A DNA stretch of 64,000 nt from Phocaeicola salanitronis DSM 18170 (GCF_000190575.1 NC_015164.1:1674001-1738000); one strand, 5' to 3'; shown: positions 25,995 to 36,052, counted from the stretch's first letter. A program made the numbers and translations. Notes: generated by a model not told the origin, from the sequence alone.

Positions 25995-28900
25995 ATGAAA
26001 CATTTGACTCTGTTTACTTGTTTGTTTTGCATTTTGGAATGCTGGCCGCAAACCTATACCGTAAAACGCTTAGATATAGGCAACGGACTCTCAAATAACT
26101 ATGTGATAGACATCGCAGAAGACAAGAACGGCTATCTATGGTTCGCGACCGAAGAAGGGTTGAATAAATTAGAAGGAACAGAGTTTACAACATTTTATAA
26201 AACAGAGAAAGACGAAACCGGAATCACAGGCAACGAACTGAACTGTTTATTAGACGATCCGGACGAAACCGTCTTATGGATTGGGACGCAGCGGGCAGGC
26301 CTGAACGCATTCAACTATGAAACCAATACATTCACCGTCTACCGGCATGACGACAACGACCCGCACAGTTTGGCAACGGATGACGTTACGGGAATCCATC
26401 CGGCTAAAGACGGCAATTTATGGATTACAACGTATTGGAAAGGCGTAGACTATTTGGACAAACAGACCGGCAAATTTATCCATTACAACCAAGAAACCAT
26501 CCCGCAATTATCAGGCGACCACATTTGGACAGCCTTGGACGATAAAAAAGGGAACCTGTACATCGGACATAGCCACGAAGGACTGACCATTCTATCGCTG
26601 AAGACCAAACAAGTGGAAAACTTCAGATACAATCCCCAAGACCCAAGTTCCATTCCCGGAAACGAAGTCCTCAGTCTCTTCCAAGACCATGCAGGAGGCA
26701 TTTGGGTAGGAACTAACAAAGGATTGGCATTGTTCAATCCGGAACAAAAGAACTTTGTACGTTTCGGCAAATTAGGGAATCCGCTTTCAAACAGCATTTA
26801 TGACATCTGTCAATTTAATGACAAACAATTATGGATTGCCACTGAATTCGGAGGCATCGCTATCCTGGATTTATCCCAACGTTTCTTCCCCTCGTCTGAC
26901 CCCATGAAATTTATCTCGAAAGGCGATGATGAATACACACTAAGCAGCCCAAGCGTGCGCTGCATTTTCCAAGACTCACATGATAACATCTGGGCAGGGC
27001 TTTGGGGAGGAGGCGTCAATTTCCTTAGCAACAATACGACTTTATTCAACGCCTATCACTATGCCAAAGACCTGTCGGAATACAACCTGACCAATCCTAC
27101 TGCCAGCGCCGTATGTGTAGACCCTGCCGGGAAACTCTGGATAGGAACCGACGGAGGGGGCATCAATATCTTTGATAAAGGCAAACGCATAGCGACCTAT
27201 ACTACCAAAGAGGCAAACATCAGTGCCAATGCGGTACAAACGGCATGCTGTGACTCACAAGGCAATCTGTGGTTCGGATTTTTCCGCAAAGGAATCACAT
27301 ATTATGACCACACCCAACAATCGTTCAAACAAATACTGCCTTCCGACCTCGGCAACATAGACATCCGTTCCATTTTCGAAGACAAGAACGGCATTATGTG
27401 GATTGGAAGCAGCAACGGCATTTACCAAATCGACCGGGACACAAAAAAAATCATCAAACACATAAACATCCCTGAGAATTTAGTACGGGGAGTCATTGCC
27501 GACGCACAGGGCAGAATCTGGGTAGGGACATTTGGCAGCGGCCTGTTCCTATACACTGCAGAGCTGAAACCGATTGCTACGTTCAATACAGCAAACGGCT
27601 TTGCTTCCAATACCATCAATTTCATCTATGAAGACAAAAAGCACCAAATCTGGATAGCGACAGGAGACGGTTTAGCCTGCTTTCCGCCCAATTCAACATC
27701 AGACTACCAATTGTACCAACGGGCAGACGGGCTTGACAATACCCACATACATGCCATTACAGAAGACAATTCCGGAAACATCTGGTTCAGCACCAATAAT
27801 AATATCATTTGCTTCAAAACTGATGAAGGCAAATTTTACAACTATAACCATAAAGATAACGTACCGCTTGCCAGCTTCATAACAGGCAGTGTCGGGAAAG
27901 ACAGCAAAGGCAATCTCTACTTCGGTTCGACCAACGGACTTTGCCATTTCAATCCGGAGTCGGTATTAGCCCCCCAAAGCACACCGCATGCCGTCATTAC
28001 AAAACTTACGATTCTAACACCGCTTTCTTCACAAGAGAACAAAGGGAAAACCTATCCACTGACCAACCGGAAAGCAATTGAGCTGAATTACAAAGAAAAC
28101 AATTTCAGCATTTCATATTGCGTTCCAAACTATGCATTGGCCGACCAGGTAGAATACGCATACATGCTAAAAGGATTCAGCGATTCATGGTATACTTCCG
28201 TTGATAAAAACAATATCATATTCCGGAATCTGCCATACGGACAATACCAACTGATGCTCAAGACCAGAATACGCAACCAAGAATGGTCTGACGAAGTTTC
28301 TACATTTTCCATTAAAGTCACGCCTCCTTTCTGGTTATCGTGGATAGCCAAATTAGTCTATCTCGTTATCGGCGGCATCATTCTCTGGGCTTTACTGAAA
28401 GCTTACAAGCGTAAAGTCAACTTAGAATATCTTTACAAATCAGAGAAATGGAACCATGAACAGGAACAGCAACTGAACAACGAGCGTTTACGCTTTTTCA
28501 CGAATGTCACACACGAATTACGTACCCCTCTTACGCTGATTATCGGCCCATTGGAAGACATGCTGGAGGGCAATACGCTCACAGAAAAAGACAAACACCG
28601 CATCAATGTCATCCGGCAAAGCGCAATCCGCCTGCTTGACTTGGTAAACCAAATACTTGAATTCCGCAAAACGGAAACCCAAAATAAAAAGCTATGTGTC
28701 TGCAGAGAGAATATCGTAGCCTTGATTTATGAAATCGGACTTAAGTATAAAGAACTGAACCAAAACCCACACGTAAACATACAAATCCAAACGGAAGCAG
28801 AAGAAATGCTTTTGTACTTCGATAAAGAAGCCTTAACCATCATTCTTGACAACCTGATATCGAATGCGCTGAAATACACGGACAAAGGACATGTCACCAT

Positions 28901-30056
28901 CAGTGCGCAATGGGTAGAAGAACAAGGCATACGCTACTTCCAACTTAATGTAGCGGATACCGGATACGGCATCAGTCCGGAAGCGCTGAAATACATCTTC
29001 GACCGCTATTATCAAGAAGGAAGCGAACATCAGGCTTCAGGCACAGGCATCGGACTGGCTTTGGTTAAAAACTTAACCGTCCTGCACGAAGGAAAAATTG
29101 AAGTGAAAAGCAAACTCAACGAAGGCACCGTCTTCCAACTCCGCTTAGTGGCAGCCAACACGTATCCTGCTGCCCTCCACCGGGACAATGAAAAAGAAGG
29201 TTCACAAGACACGCTTTCCCAATCACCGGCATTCAACCACGGAGCTACAGACAATACGCGCCTTGTCATTTTAATTGTAGAAGACAACAAAGACATTTTA
29301 GATTATATAGCCGAATCCTTTACGGACTTATATGAAGTCAAGACAGCACTTAACGGCAAAGAAGGCATGGAAATTGCTTTGGAATGCATACCCGACATCA
29401 TTGTCAGTGACATCATGATGCCTGTCATGGACGGAATCACGTTATGCAAACAATTGAAAAACGACATACGCACCAGCCACATCCCCATCATCCTGCTTAC
29501 TGCCAAAGACACATTAAGCGATAAGGAAGAAGGATACCAGTCCGGAGCGGACTCGTACTTAACCAAGCCCTTTAGCGCCAGCCTGCTGCATAGCCGCATC
29601 AATAACCTGCTGGCACAACGGAGACGCCTTTTCGAACGCTATTCCAGCATAACGGTTCCCCAAGAACAAGAAAAAGGCTTGGAAGAGAAACATTTGATTC
29701 TGACAAACTCCCTTAATAAAATCGACCAAGAATTCTTGGAAAAAATAACCCACGTCATTACGGAAAACCTTTCGTCTACAGAAACCATAGACATCAGCTT
29801 CCTTTCCAGCCACCTCTGCATGAGCAATTCAACCTTATACCGGAAAGTAAAAGCGCTAACGGGCATGTCTACCAACGAATACATCCGTAAAATCAAAATG
29901 CGGTTTGCAGAAAAGATGTTACTGGAAGGGAAATACAACATTTCTGAAATCGCATTCAAAGTAGGCATCAACAGCACAGTCTACTTCCGGCAATGCTTTA
30001 AAGAAGAATTCGGCATTACCCCTTCCGAATACCTGAAGAAAATCAAGAAAGGGTAA
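25995..30056 (+). CDS. Hybrid two-component system sensor/regulator (HTCS) of the GH30 locus
   Basis: A 1353-residue single-chain sensor and transcription factor. Signal peptide, then a periplasmic double beta-propeller of Reg_prop repeats (many NGYLWF/GNLWFG-type blades) and a Y_Y_Y domain ending near 770. A transmembrane helix (about 780-800, LVYLVIGGIILWALL) is followed by HisKA with the phospho-histidine in NVTHELRTPLTLI (about 840). Then come HATPase_c, a REC domain with the acceptor Asp in SDIMMPVMDG (about 1138), and a C-terminal AraC-type HTH. The ATG at 25995 starts the signal peptide. It should bind a locus-derived oligosaccharide and activate the operon upstream. Confidence 0.95.
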   Translation: MKHLTLFTCLFCILECWPQTYTVKRLDIGNGLSNNYVIDIAEDKNGYLWFATEEGLNKLEGTEFTTFYKTEKDETGITGNELNCLLDDPDETVLWIGTQRAGLNAFNYETNTFTVYRHDDNDPHSLATDDVTGIHPAKDGNLWITTYWKGVDYLDKQTGKFIHYNQETIPQLSGDHIWTALDDKKGNLYIGHSHEGLTILSLKTKQVENFRYNPQDPSSIPGNEVLSLFQDHAGGIWVGTNKGLALFNPEQKNFVRFGKLGNPLSNSIYDICQFNDKQLWIATEFGGIAILDLSQRFFPSSDPMKFISKGDDEYTLSSPSVRCIFQDSHDNIWAGLWGGGVNFLSNNTTLFNAYHYAKDLSEYNLTNPTASAVCVDPAGKLWIGTDGGGINIFDKGKRIATYTTKEANISANAVQTACCDSQGNLWFGFFRKGITYYDHTQQSFKQILPSDLGNIDIRSIFEDKNGIMWIGSSNGIYQIDRDTKKIIKHINIPENLVRGVIADAQGRIWVGTFGSGLFLYTAELKPIATFNTANGFASNTINFIYEDKKHQIWIATGDGLACFPPNSTSDYQLYQRADGLDNTHIHAITEDNSGNIWFSTNNNIICFKTDEGKFYNYNHKDNVPLASFITGSVGKDSKGNLYFGSTNGLCHFNPESVLAPQSTPHAVITKLTILTPLSSQENKGKTYPLTNRKAIELNYKENNFSISYCVPNYALADQVEYAYMLKGFSDSWYTSVDKNNIIFRNLPYGQYQLMLKTRIRNQEWSDEVSTFSIKVTPPFWLSWIAKLVYLVIGGIILWALLKAYKRKVNLEYLYKSEKWNHEQEQQLNNERLRFFTNVTHELRTPLTLIIGPLEDMLEGNTLTEKDKHRINVIRQSAIRLLDLVNQILEFRKTETQNKKLCVCRENIVALIYEIGLKYKELNQNPHVNIQIQTEAEEMLLYFDKEALTIILDNLISNALKYTDKGHVTISAQWVEEQGIRYFQLNVADTGYGISPEALKYIFDRYYQEGSEHQASGTGIGLALVKNLTVLHEGKIEVKSKLNEGTVFQLRLVAANTYPAALHRDNEKEGSQDTLSQSPAFNHGATDNTRLVILIVEDNKDILDYIAESFTDLYEVKTALNGKEGMEIALECIPDIIVSDIMMPVMDGITLCKQLKNDIRTSHIPIILLTAKDTLSDKEEGYQSGADSYLTKPFSASLLHSRINNLLAQRRRLFERYSSITVPQEQEKGLEEKHLILTNSLNKIDQEFLEKITHVITENLSSTETIDISFLSSHLCMSNSTLYRKVKALTGMSTNEYIRKIKMRFAEKMLLEGKYNISEIAFKVGINSTVYFRQCFKEEFGITPSEYLKKIKKG

Positions 30057-30096
30057 GACCAAGCAGCAGAAATACGAACATCAACGCTTCCGGATA

Positions 30097-30130
30097 TTGG
30101 GGGAATTACATTTCCGTTACATTCCCCCAA
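30097..30130 (+). terminator. Terminator after the HTCS gene
   Basis: TTGGGGGAAT (30097-30106) and its exact complement (30121-30130) form a 10-bp stem with a 14-nt loop, 41 bp after the stop codon. The following bases are only moderately T-rich. The remaining leader 30131-30333 before the receptor gene has one 9-bp dyad (30173-30181 with 30232-30240) and no clear -33/-7 pair. Confidence 0.6.
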
Positions 30131-30333
30131 TGACTTACATTCTATTCTATATAAGCTTCTTACAAAAACATTCTCCTGTTTCTTCATCGGCAGATGTTAC
30201 AAACCTGTGAATCTTTACCTCTACAAGTGTTAAACAGGAGTGCAAAACGATCTCCCACCTTAAAATCTATTTAATTTCGCAAAAGTAAAAGCAAACTAAC
30301 AAACGACTTCTATAAACTTTAATTTTAGGTATT

Positions 30334-33300
30334 ATGTTACATCAATCGAAATTATTCATGGCGGCAATGGCGACTACAATCAGTGTATGCGCCAGTGCCC
30401 AAGTGACAACTTCCGCCGTGAGCGGACAAGTCATTGACGAAACCGGACAACCCGTAATCGGCGCAACGGTACTGGCGGTACACGAACCTTCGGGCACGCA
30501 GTATGGGGCCGTGACCAACATGGACGGACGGTATACCATACAAGGTATGCGTACCGGAGGTCCCTACAAGATAGAGATTTCCTATATCGGATATAAAAAA
30601 TCGGCTTACACCGACCTTTACCTCGAACTGGGTAACACACTGGGACTGGACGCTAAAATGGAACCCAGCAGCGAACTGCTCGATGAAGTGGTGGTTGTGG
30701 CGGACGCCAAGGTCAATGCAGGCGCATCAAGCAACTTCTCTACCCAAAAGATAGAGAACACGCCGACTATCGACCGCAATATCTACGACATTGTAAAGAA
30801 CATGCCGATGGCTATGACCTCGAAAAACGGAGGCATCACCTTCGCCGGTTCGAACAACCGCTACAACAGTTTCCAGATAGACGGCACAGTGAGCAACGAC
30901 GTATTCGGCCTCTCCGCATCGGGCACCAACGGCGGACAGACGGGAGCCAACCCGATTTCAATGGATGCTATCCAGGAAATCCAAGTCGTAGTGGCTCCGT
31001 TCGATGTCCGTCAAAGCGGATTTACAGGCGGTGGCATCAATGCCATTACCAAACAAGGCACAAACACCACTCACGGTTCGTTCTATACCTATTTCAATAA
31101 CCAAAATATGTACGGTAAATACAGTGCCATCCGCGACTACGCTAAATCTCCGATGACTCAACAATATACCCGTACTTTCGGTGGAACATTAGGCGGTGCT
31201 ATCGTAAAAGACAAATTATTCTATTTCGTCAGTGCAGAAGGGAAGAAGGAATCTTATCCGTCAAGTATCTATCCAGGCTATACCAGCGAATACTTGACAG
31301 CAGACGTGGCTTCCCAAATCGCGAATAAATATAAAGAACTGACCGGTTTCGAAGAAGGATACAGCCAACGCAACGTAGACCAAAAGTCATTCGGCTTGCT
31401 GGCACGCATTGACTGGAACATCAATCAAGACCACAAATTGGCAATCCGCTACCAACACAACAATTCGTATGACGATAACTACGGGCCAAGTGCCTACTCG
31501 TACACATTCAATAACAGCAGTTACCGAATGAACAATAAAACGAATTCTATCGTTGCCGAATTAAACTCTCACTTAGGAGAAAACTTGTACAACGAATTAC
31601 GTGCTTCCGCAAGCTTTATCCGCGACCATCGCGACGTAGGATATCAAGGTCCGACAGTACAAATCAGCAACATCCTTGGCGGAGACGGACAAACCAACAT
31701 CACTGCCAACATTGGTACCGAATATTCTTCGGGCGCTAACCTGCTTGACCAAGATATCTATACATTCGAAGACAACCTGTCTTGGTATTTAGGAGACCAT
31801 ACACTGACCTTTGGCACACACAACGAAATTTACCGCATTAAGAACTTGTTCATCCAAGCAGTAAACGGTTCATGGTATTATGATTCGTTGGAAGACTTTA
31901 TGAACGATACTCCTTATCAATATTCATACAAATATACAGACCCTGATTTAACCGGCGGTGACCTGCGTTACGCTCCGAACATGAAAGCCGGTCAATTCGG
32001 CTTCTATGCACAAGACAAATGGAATGCAACTAACAATTTCGAACTGACTTACGGATTGCGTATTGACATTCCGGTTGTATTCAACAACCCGACAAGCAAT
32101 CCCACATTCAACGAATACGCTCAATCAAATGGCTTCGATGCACGTGTCGGAACTGTACCCAGTGCAAAAGTAATGTTCTCTCCGCGTGTAGGATTCCGCT
32201 GGTATGCAGATGAAAACCGGAACACATTAATTCGAGGCGGCCTTGGCATTTTTACCGGACGTGTACCTTTCGTGTGGTTATCAAATGCATTCAACAATAC
32301 AGGTATGGAAATGAAAGGAACAACCATTTCCCCACAAGATGCAGACGGAAACTATACGAAAACAGCACCCTCTTTAGGAGATTACGCAAAAGACCCAATG
32401 GGTGCAATGAACTCACAAAGCGGTTCCGCAGCACGTCCCGATATTGTTACCGTATCAGAAGACTTCAAATATCCGCAAGTATTCCGTGTGAATTTAGCAT
32501 GGGAGCAACGCTTGCCGGGCGATGTCAAAATGACATTGGAAGGCATCTATTCAAAGACAATGAACAACGTGTTCTTTGAAAATTTAGCGCTGAGCAATAA
32601 TGGTAACAAAGTATATGCCGTTCCTGGTGTTGAAGCATCTGCAGCTCCTTATTATTCGACAGCAAAAAGTGATTATTATAGCATCGTAAATCTGAGAAAT
32701 ACAAACAAAGGATATACATACGCAGTATCAGCGATGTTAGAAAAGAGCTTCAATTTCGGTCTCGACCTTTCGGCATCTTATACTTTCGGCCATGCTAAAT
32801 CTGTAAACGACGGTACAAGTTCTGTAGCTTATTCGAACTGGAAATACAATTATTCACGTGACACGAATTCTGAAAACGAACTCGGTTTCTCTAAGTTCGA
32901 TATACCTCACCGTGTTATGGTACAAGCTTCTTACACCAGCCCGAAATACTGGAATGGATGGATGAGCTCTACTATTTCAGTTATCTATAACGGATTCTCA
33001 GGAAGCCGATACAGCTTAACGATGAATGAATCAACAGACTTTAATGGAGACGGGTATAGAGGCAACTCACTGCTGTATATCCCCACCGATGAAGAGTTAA
33101 ATAAGATGAACTTCGTTGATTCGAAGACTATGACCGCTGCAGAAAACCGTGAAGCTTTCAGACAATGGATTGAAAATGATTCTTATGCAAAAGACCATCG
33201 CGGACAATATGCTGAACGCAACTCGAACTTGAGCAAATGGGAACATGAGATAGACCTCCATTTTGCACAAACCATCCACAACATTAAGGGTATGGGCAAA

Positions 33301-33525
33301 CTGGAATTCACTTTCGACATCATCAACTTTGCCAATATGCTGAATAAGAAATGGGGTGCAAGCTATAGCTCCGCATACAATTTATCACCGGTTTCTGTAA
33401 CAAGCCTTTCTACAGACGCCAATGGCAACCGTACTCCAAGCTATACTTACAACAATGCTGAAATCAATAAAGACGACATCGCTTCCCGCTGGCATGCACA
33501 AGTCGGCGTAAGACTGAGCTTCTAA
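30334..33525 (+). CDS. Oar-like TonB-dependent receptor
   Basis: A 1063-residue outer-membrane protein. Signal peptide 1-23 (ends CASAQ), a carboxypeptidase-like regulatory domain (about 30-110, SGQVIDETGQPVIGATV), and the TonB-box-like LLDEVVVVADA. A plug follows with the Oar-type signature (NRYNSFQIDGTVSNDVFGL, then SGFTGGGINAITKQGTN), and a barrel ends in VGVRLSF. The plug differs from SusC (no LYVVDG block) and there is no SusD partner. It is followed by a secreted phosphodiesterase gene. The substrate is unknown; an organophosphate or peptide is conceivable from context. Confidence 0.88.
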   Translation: MLHQSKLFMAAMATTISVCASAQVTTSAVSGQVIDETGQPVIGATVLAVHEPSGTQYGAVTNMDGRYTIQGMRTGGPYKIEISYIGYKKSAYTDLYLELGNTLGLDAKMEPSSELLDEVVVVADAKVNAGASSNFSTQKIENTPTIDRNIYDIVKNMPMAMTSKNGGITFAGSNNRYNSFQIDGTVSNDVFGLSASGTNGGQTGANPISMDAIQEIQVVVAPFDVRQSGFTGGGINAITKQGTNTTHGSFYTYFNNQNMYGKYSAIRDYAKSPMTQQYTRTFGGTLGGAIVKDKLFYFVSAEGKKESYPSSIYPGYTSEYLTADVASQIANKYKELTGFEEGYSQRNVDQKSFGLLARIDWNINQDHKLAIRYQHNNSYDDNYGPSAYSYTFNNSSYRMNNKTNSIVAELNSHLGENLYNELRASASFIRDHRDVGYQGPTVQISNILGGDGQTNITANIGTEYSSGANLLDQDIYTFEDNLSWYLGDHTLTFGTHNEIYRIKNLFIQAVNGSWYYDSLEDFMNDTPYQYSYKYTDPDLTGGDLRYAPNMKAGQFGFYAQDKWNATNNFELTYGLRIDIPVVFNNPTSNPTFNEYAQSNGFDARVGTVPSAKVMFSPRVGFRWYADENRNTLIRGGLGIFTGRVPFVWLSNAFNNTGMEMKGTTISPQDADGNYTKTAPSLGDYAKDPMGAMNSQSGSAARPDIVTVSEDFKYPQVFRVNLAWEQRLPGDVKMTLEGIYSKTMNNVFFENLALSNNGNKVYAVPGVEASAAPYYSTAKSDYYSIVNLRNTNKGYTYAVSAMLEKSFNFGLDLSASYTFGHAKSVNDGTSSVAYSNWKYNYSRDTNSENELGFSKFDIPHRVMVQASYTSPKYWNGWMSSTISVIYNGFSGSRYSLTMNESTDFNGDGYRGNSLLYIPTDEELNKMNFVDSKTMTAAENREAFRQWIENDSYAKDHRGQYAERNSNLSKWEHEIDLHFAQTIHNIKGMGKLEFTFDIINFANMLNKKWGASYSSAYNLSPVSVTSLSTDANGNRTPSYTYNNAEINKDDIASRWHAQVGVRLSF

Positions 33526-33540
33526 TTGAATATTTCACTG

Positions 33541-33588
33541 AACGCAGATTAACGCCTATTTCTCCGAAATTTTACGTTAATCTGCGTT
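33541..33588 (+). terminator. Hairpin terminator after the Oar-like gene
   Basis: AACGCAGATTAACG (33541-33554) pairs perfectly with 33575-33588 around a 20-nt loop and runs into TTTATATC. The stem word AACGCAGATTAACG recurs in the longer palindrome at 35928-36017. Confidence 0.7.
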
Positions 33589-33619
33589 TTTATATCATTA
33601 CCATCAAACTTTTAGACGC

Positions 33620-34852
33620 ATGAAAAAGATTCTTTTCACCTTATTATTGCTGGCAACACTCTTACCTGCAATGGCAGGAAACAAACATTACACCGTCATC
33701 GTTTCCCTTGACGGATTCCGTTGGGACTATACAAAAATGTATGAAACCCCGTTCTTCGACCAAATGGCAAGAGAAGGTGTACAAGCTACCATGTTCCCGT
33801 CTTTTCCCTCGAAAACGTTCCCCAACCATTATACACTGGCAACCGGATTGTATCCTGACCATCACGGCATCATCGCCAATTCGTTTTGGGCTGCCGACAG
33901 AGGTAAAATGTATGCCATGAACAACCCGGAAACACGTAATGACCCTTCTTTTTATGGAGGAGAGCCCATTTGGATTACAGCACAGAAACAAGGAATTAAA
34001 ACAGGAAATGTGTATTGGGTAGGTTCGGATATCGCCATAAAAGGACAACATCCCACCTATTATAAAGTGTACGATGATACCCCCAGGCTGAACTATGCCG
34101 AACGCATTGCATACGTACTGGAGATGTTAAAGAAACCGGAACCCGAACGCCCCCAACTGATTATGGCTTACTTTGAAGACCCTGACCACTACGGTCATGC
34201 TTTCAGTCCGCACAGTGCAGAAACACACCGTTGCATCACTGAACTGGACGTTTTGATGAAACAATTATGGGACGGCATCCAACTGCTTCCTTTTGCCGAA
34301 GACGTAAATCTGATTGTCACATCCGACCATGGCATGGCTACCATCAGTCCCGACCGCTGTGTCTCTATCAGCCAATACCTGAAACCGGAATGGTACGAAC
34401 GCATCAACGATAATCTTCCGGCTCAAATTTATGCCAAAGCAGGCTGTACCGATTCCATCTACAACGCCTTACAAGGGCTGGAGCATGTACGCGTATGGAA
34501 AAAAGCAAACATCCCGGCTTACTTGCATTATGGCAGCAATGCCTATATAGGCGATATTATCGTATTGCCAGACTTAGGTTGGTTAGTCACCGATGATACA
34601 GACTTCAACGTAGGAGGCGCACACGGATTCGACCCGACTTACGATGATATGCAAGTCATGTTCCGTGCTTGCGGTCCGGATTTCAAGAAAGGTTATACGG
34701 CATCCAAATTCCATAACGTCAGTATCTATTCCCTCCTTGCCTATCTGCTCGGCATCACGCCTGAAAAGACCGACGGATCATTAGAAGAAGTCAAAGGAAT
34801 GCTAAAGGCTCTTCCAGCCCAATCATCGACTTCAATCAATCAAGTTCAATAA
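33620..34852 (+). CDS. Secreted nucleotide pyrophosphatase/phosphodiesterase (alkaline phosphatase superfamily)
   Basis: A 410-residue type I phosphodiesterase of the ENPP group. Signal peptide 1-19 (ends PAMAG). The bimetal site is visible: D31 in VSLDGFRWDY, the nucleophile T66 in SKTFPNHYTLATG, the D/H pair in YFEDPDHYGH, the DH of TSDHGMA, and the final H in VGGAHGFDP. Such enzymes cleave phosphodiester or pyrophosphate bonds in nucleotides and related compounds in the periplasm. It lies 94 bp after the Oar-like receptor with a terminator-like hairpin in between. Confidence 0.92.
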   Translation: MKKILFTLLLLATLLPAMAGNKHYTVIVSLDGFRWDYTKMYETPFFDQMAREGVQATMFPSFPSKTFPNHYTLATGLYPDHHGIIANSFWAADRGKMYAMNNPETRNDPSFYGGEPIWITAQKQGIKTGNVYWVGSDIAIKGQHPTYYKVYDDTPRLNYAERIAYVLEMLKKPEPERPQLIMAYFEDPDHYGHAFSPHSAETHRCITELDVLMKQLWDGIQLLPFAEDVNLIVTSDHGMATISPDRCVSISQYLKPEWYERINDNLPAQIYAKAGCTDSIYNALQGLEHVRVWKKANIPAYLHYGSNAYIGDIIVLPDLGWLVTDDTDFNVGGAHGFDPTYDDMQVMFRACGPDFKKGYTASKFHNVSIYSLLAYLLGITPEKTDGSLEEVKGMLKALPAQSSTSINQVQ

Positions 34853-34887
34853 GATTCTTTCGCAGATGAAGTATAACTGCTACACCG

Positions 34888-34930
34888 GTACGATTAGTAA
34901 TCGTCATCGAGTACGATTACTAATCGTCAT
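34888..34930. repeat. Tandem pair of 20-bp palindromic repeats
   Basis: The 20-bp sequence at 34888-34907 is repeated at 34911-34930 with one G/C change at its centre, and each copy is itself a dyad (CGATTAGTAATCG type). The pair sits between the convergent phosphodiesterase and mazG genes. It may be a terminator, a repeat-family member or a protein-binding site. Nearby GATTGTCTCAAAACA (34973-34987) resembles the end of the element at 52411. Confidence 0.65.
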
Positions 34931-35022
34931 GCCGATGCAGCTATATTGAACAACCGAACAAACGGGATTGTCTCAAAACAGGAACTGCCTCTTTCTATAT
35001 CATCTCCTATTCTATTTCCTAT

Positions 35023-35808
35023 TTATAGTCCCTGCTTTTTCGCTTCTTCCCAAATAGCGTCCATCTCTTCCAGCGTCATATCCGTCAGCTTTCTTCCGGC
35101 TTTCAGCGTATGCTCCTCTAAATAATTGAAGCGGCGGATAAACTTCTGGTTGGTATGTTCCAAGGCATTATCGGGATTAATTTTATACAAACGGGCAGCA
35201 TTGATGAGGCTAAACATCACATCGCCGAACTCGGCTTCCGCTTTCTCCTTATCCATTGTTGCCACTTCCGATTCGAATTCACTGATTTCTTCCTTCACTT
35301 TGTCCCATACTTGCACACGGTCTTCCCAATCAAAGCCGACATTACGCGCCTTGTCTTGAATGCGGTAGGCTTTAATCAGTGAAGGCAAGGCTTCGGGCAC
35401 CCCACTCAATACAGACTTGTTCCCGTCTTTTTCCTTCAACTTAATCTGCTCCCAATTCTCGGAAACTTGCTCAGCTGTATCTGCCTTTACTTCACCGAAG
35501 ACATGCGGATGACGGAATATCAACTTGTCGCATAAACGGTCGCATACATCCTTGATATCAAAATCTCCCGTTTCGCTTCCTATTTTTGCATAAAATACGA
35601 CGTGAAGCAACACATCCCCCAGTTCCTTGCAAATGTTCTTCTTATCGTCCTTCATCAGGGCGTCGCACAACTCATACACTTCTTCTATCGTGTTGGGGCG
35701 CAAACTCTCGTTGGTCTGTTTGCGGTCCCACGGGCACTTTACCCGCAACTCGTCGAGCACATCGAGCAACCGCCCGAAGGCTTCTATCTTTTCTTCTCTT
35801 GTATGCAT
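35023..35808 (-). CDS. mazG: MazG nucleoside triphosphate pyrophosphohydrolase
   Basis: A 261-residue housecleaning enzyme hydrolysing (d)NTPs to monophosphates and PPi. It has the classical tandem MazG architecture. The first domain has CPWDRKQTNESLRPNTIEE, EEVYEL and ELGDVLLHVVFYA, the metal-binding EExxE and ExxD pattern. The second (about 165-245) has KVKEEISEFESE and AEFGDVMFSLINAARL. It is a single gene, convergent with the phosphodiesterase. Its length equals E. coli MazG. Confidence 0.96.
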   Translation of the reverse strand: MHTREEKIEAFGRLLDVLDELRVKCPWDRKQTNESLRPNTIEEVYELCDALMKDDKKNICKELGDVLLHVVFYAKIGSETGDFDIKDVCDRLCDKLIFRHPHVFGEVKADTAEQVSENWEQIKLKEKDGNKSVLSGVPEALPSLIKAYRIQDKARNVGFDWEDRVQVWDKVKEEISEFESEVATMDKEKAEAEFGDVMFSLINAARLYKINPDNALEHTNQKFIRRFNYLEEHTLKAGRKLTDMTLEEMDAIWEEAKKQGL

Positions 35809-35927
35809 ATTCCTATCATTTTAGCGTCTGCAAAAGTAAGGAAAAGCTTCGGAAAAACCTATTGCGGATTTGAAAAAGCATGAATAATAAGTAGATGTTG
35901 AGTATTAGTTTATATAATGTGTCAGCT

Positions 35928-36017
35928 CAGAAACGCAGATTAACGCAGATTTTCGCGGATTATTATTCTAATTATTTGTTCTTAATCTGCGCTAATCTGC
36001 GAAAATCTGTGTTTCTG
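35928..36017. repeat. 34-bp-arm imperfect palindrome built from an AACGCAGATT word
   Basis: Arms 35928-35961 and 35984-36017 pair with about six mismatches around a 22-nt loop. Within each arm the word CGCAGATT is itself repeated. It shares AACGCAGATTAACG with the terminator at 33541. It lies upstream of mazG and beyond the terminator of the SusD gene; 35809-36112 holds nothing else that I can support except the hairpin at 36053. Confidence 0.65.
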
Positions 36018-36052
36018 ATAATATCATTTCATTTTGCATACTTACTTAAACA

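Noticed and set aside
30173..30240. CTCCTGTTT...AAACAGGAG dyad upstream of the Oar-like gene as an operator
   Set aside because: Only 9-bp arms at 50-nt distance without a recognised promoter nearby; too weak to list as a feature of its own.
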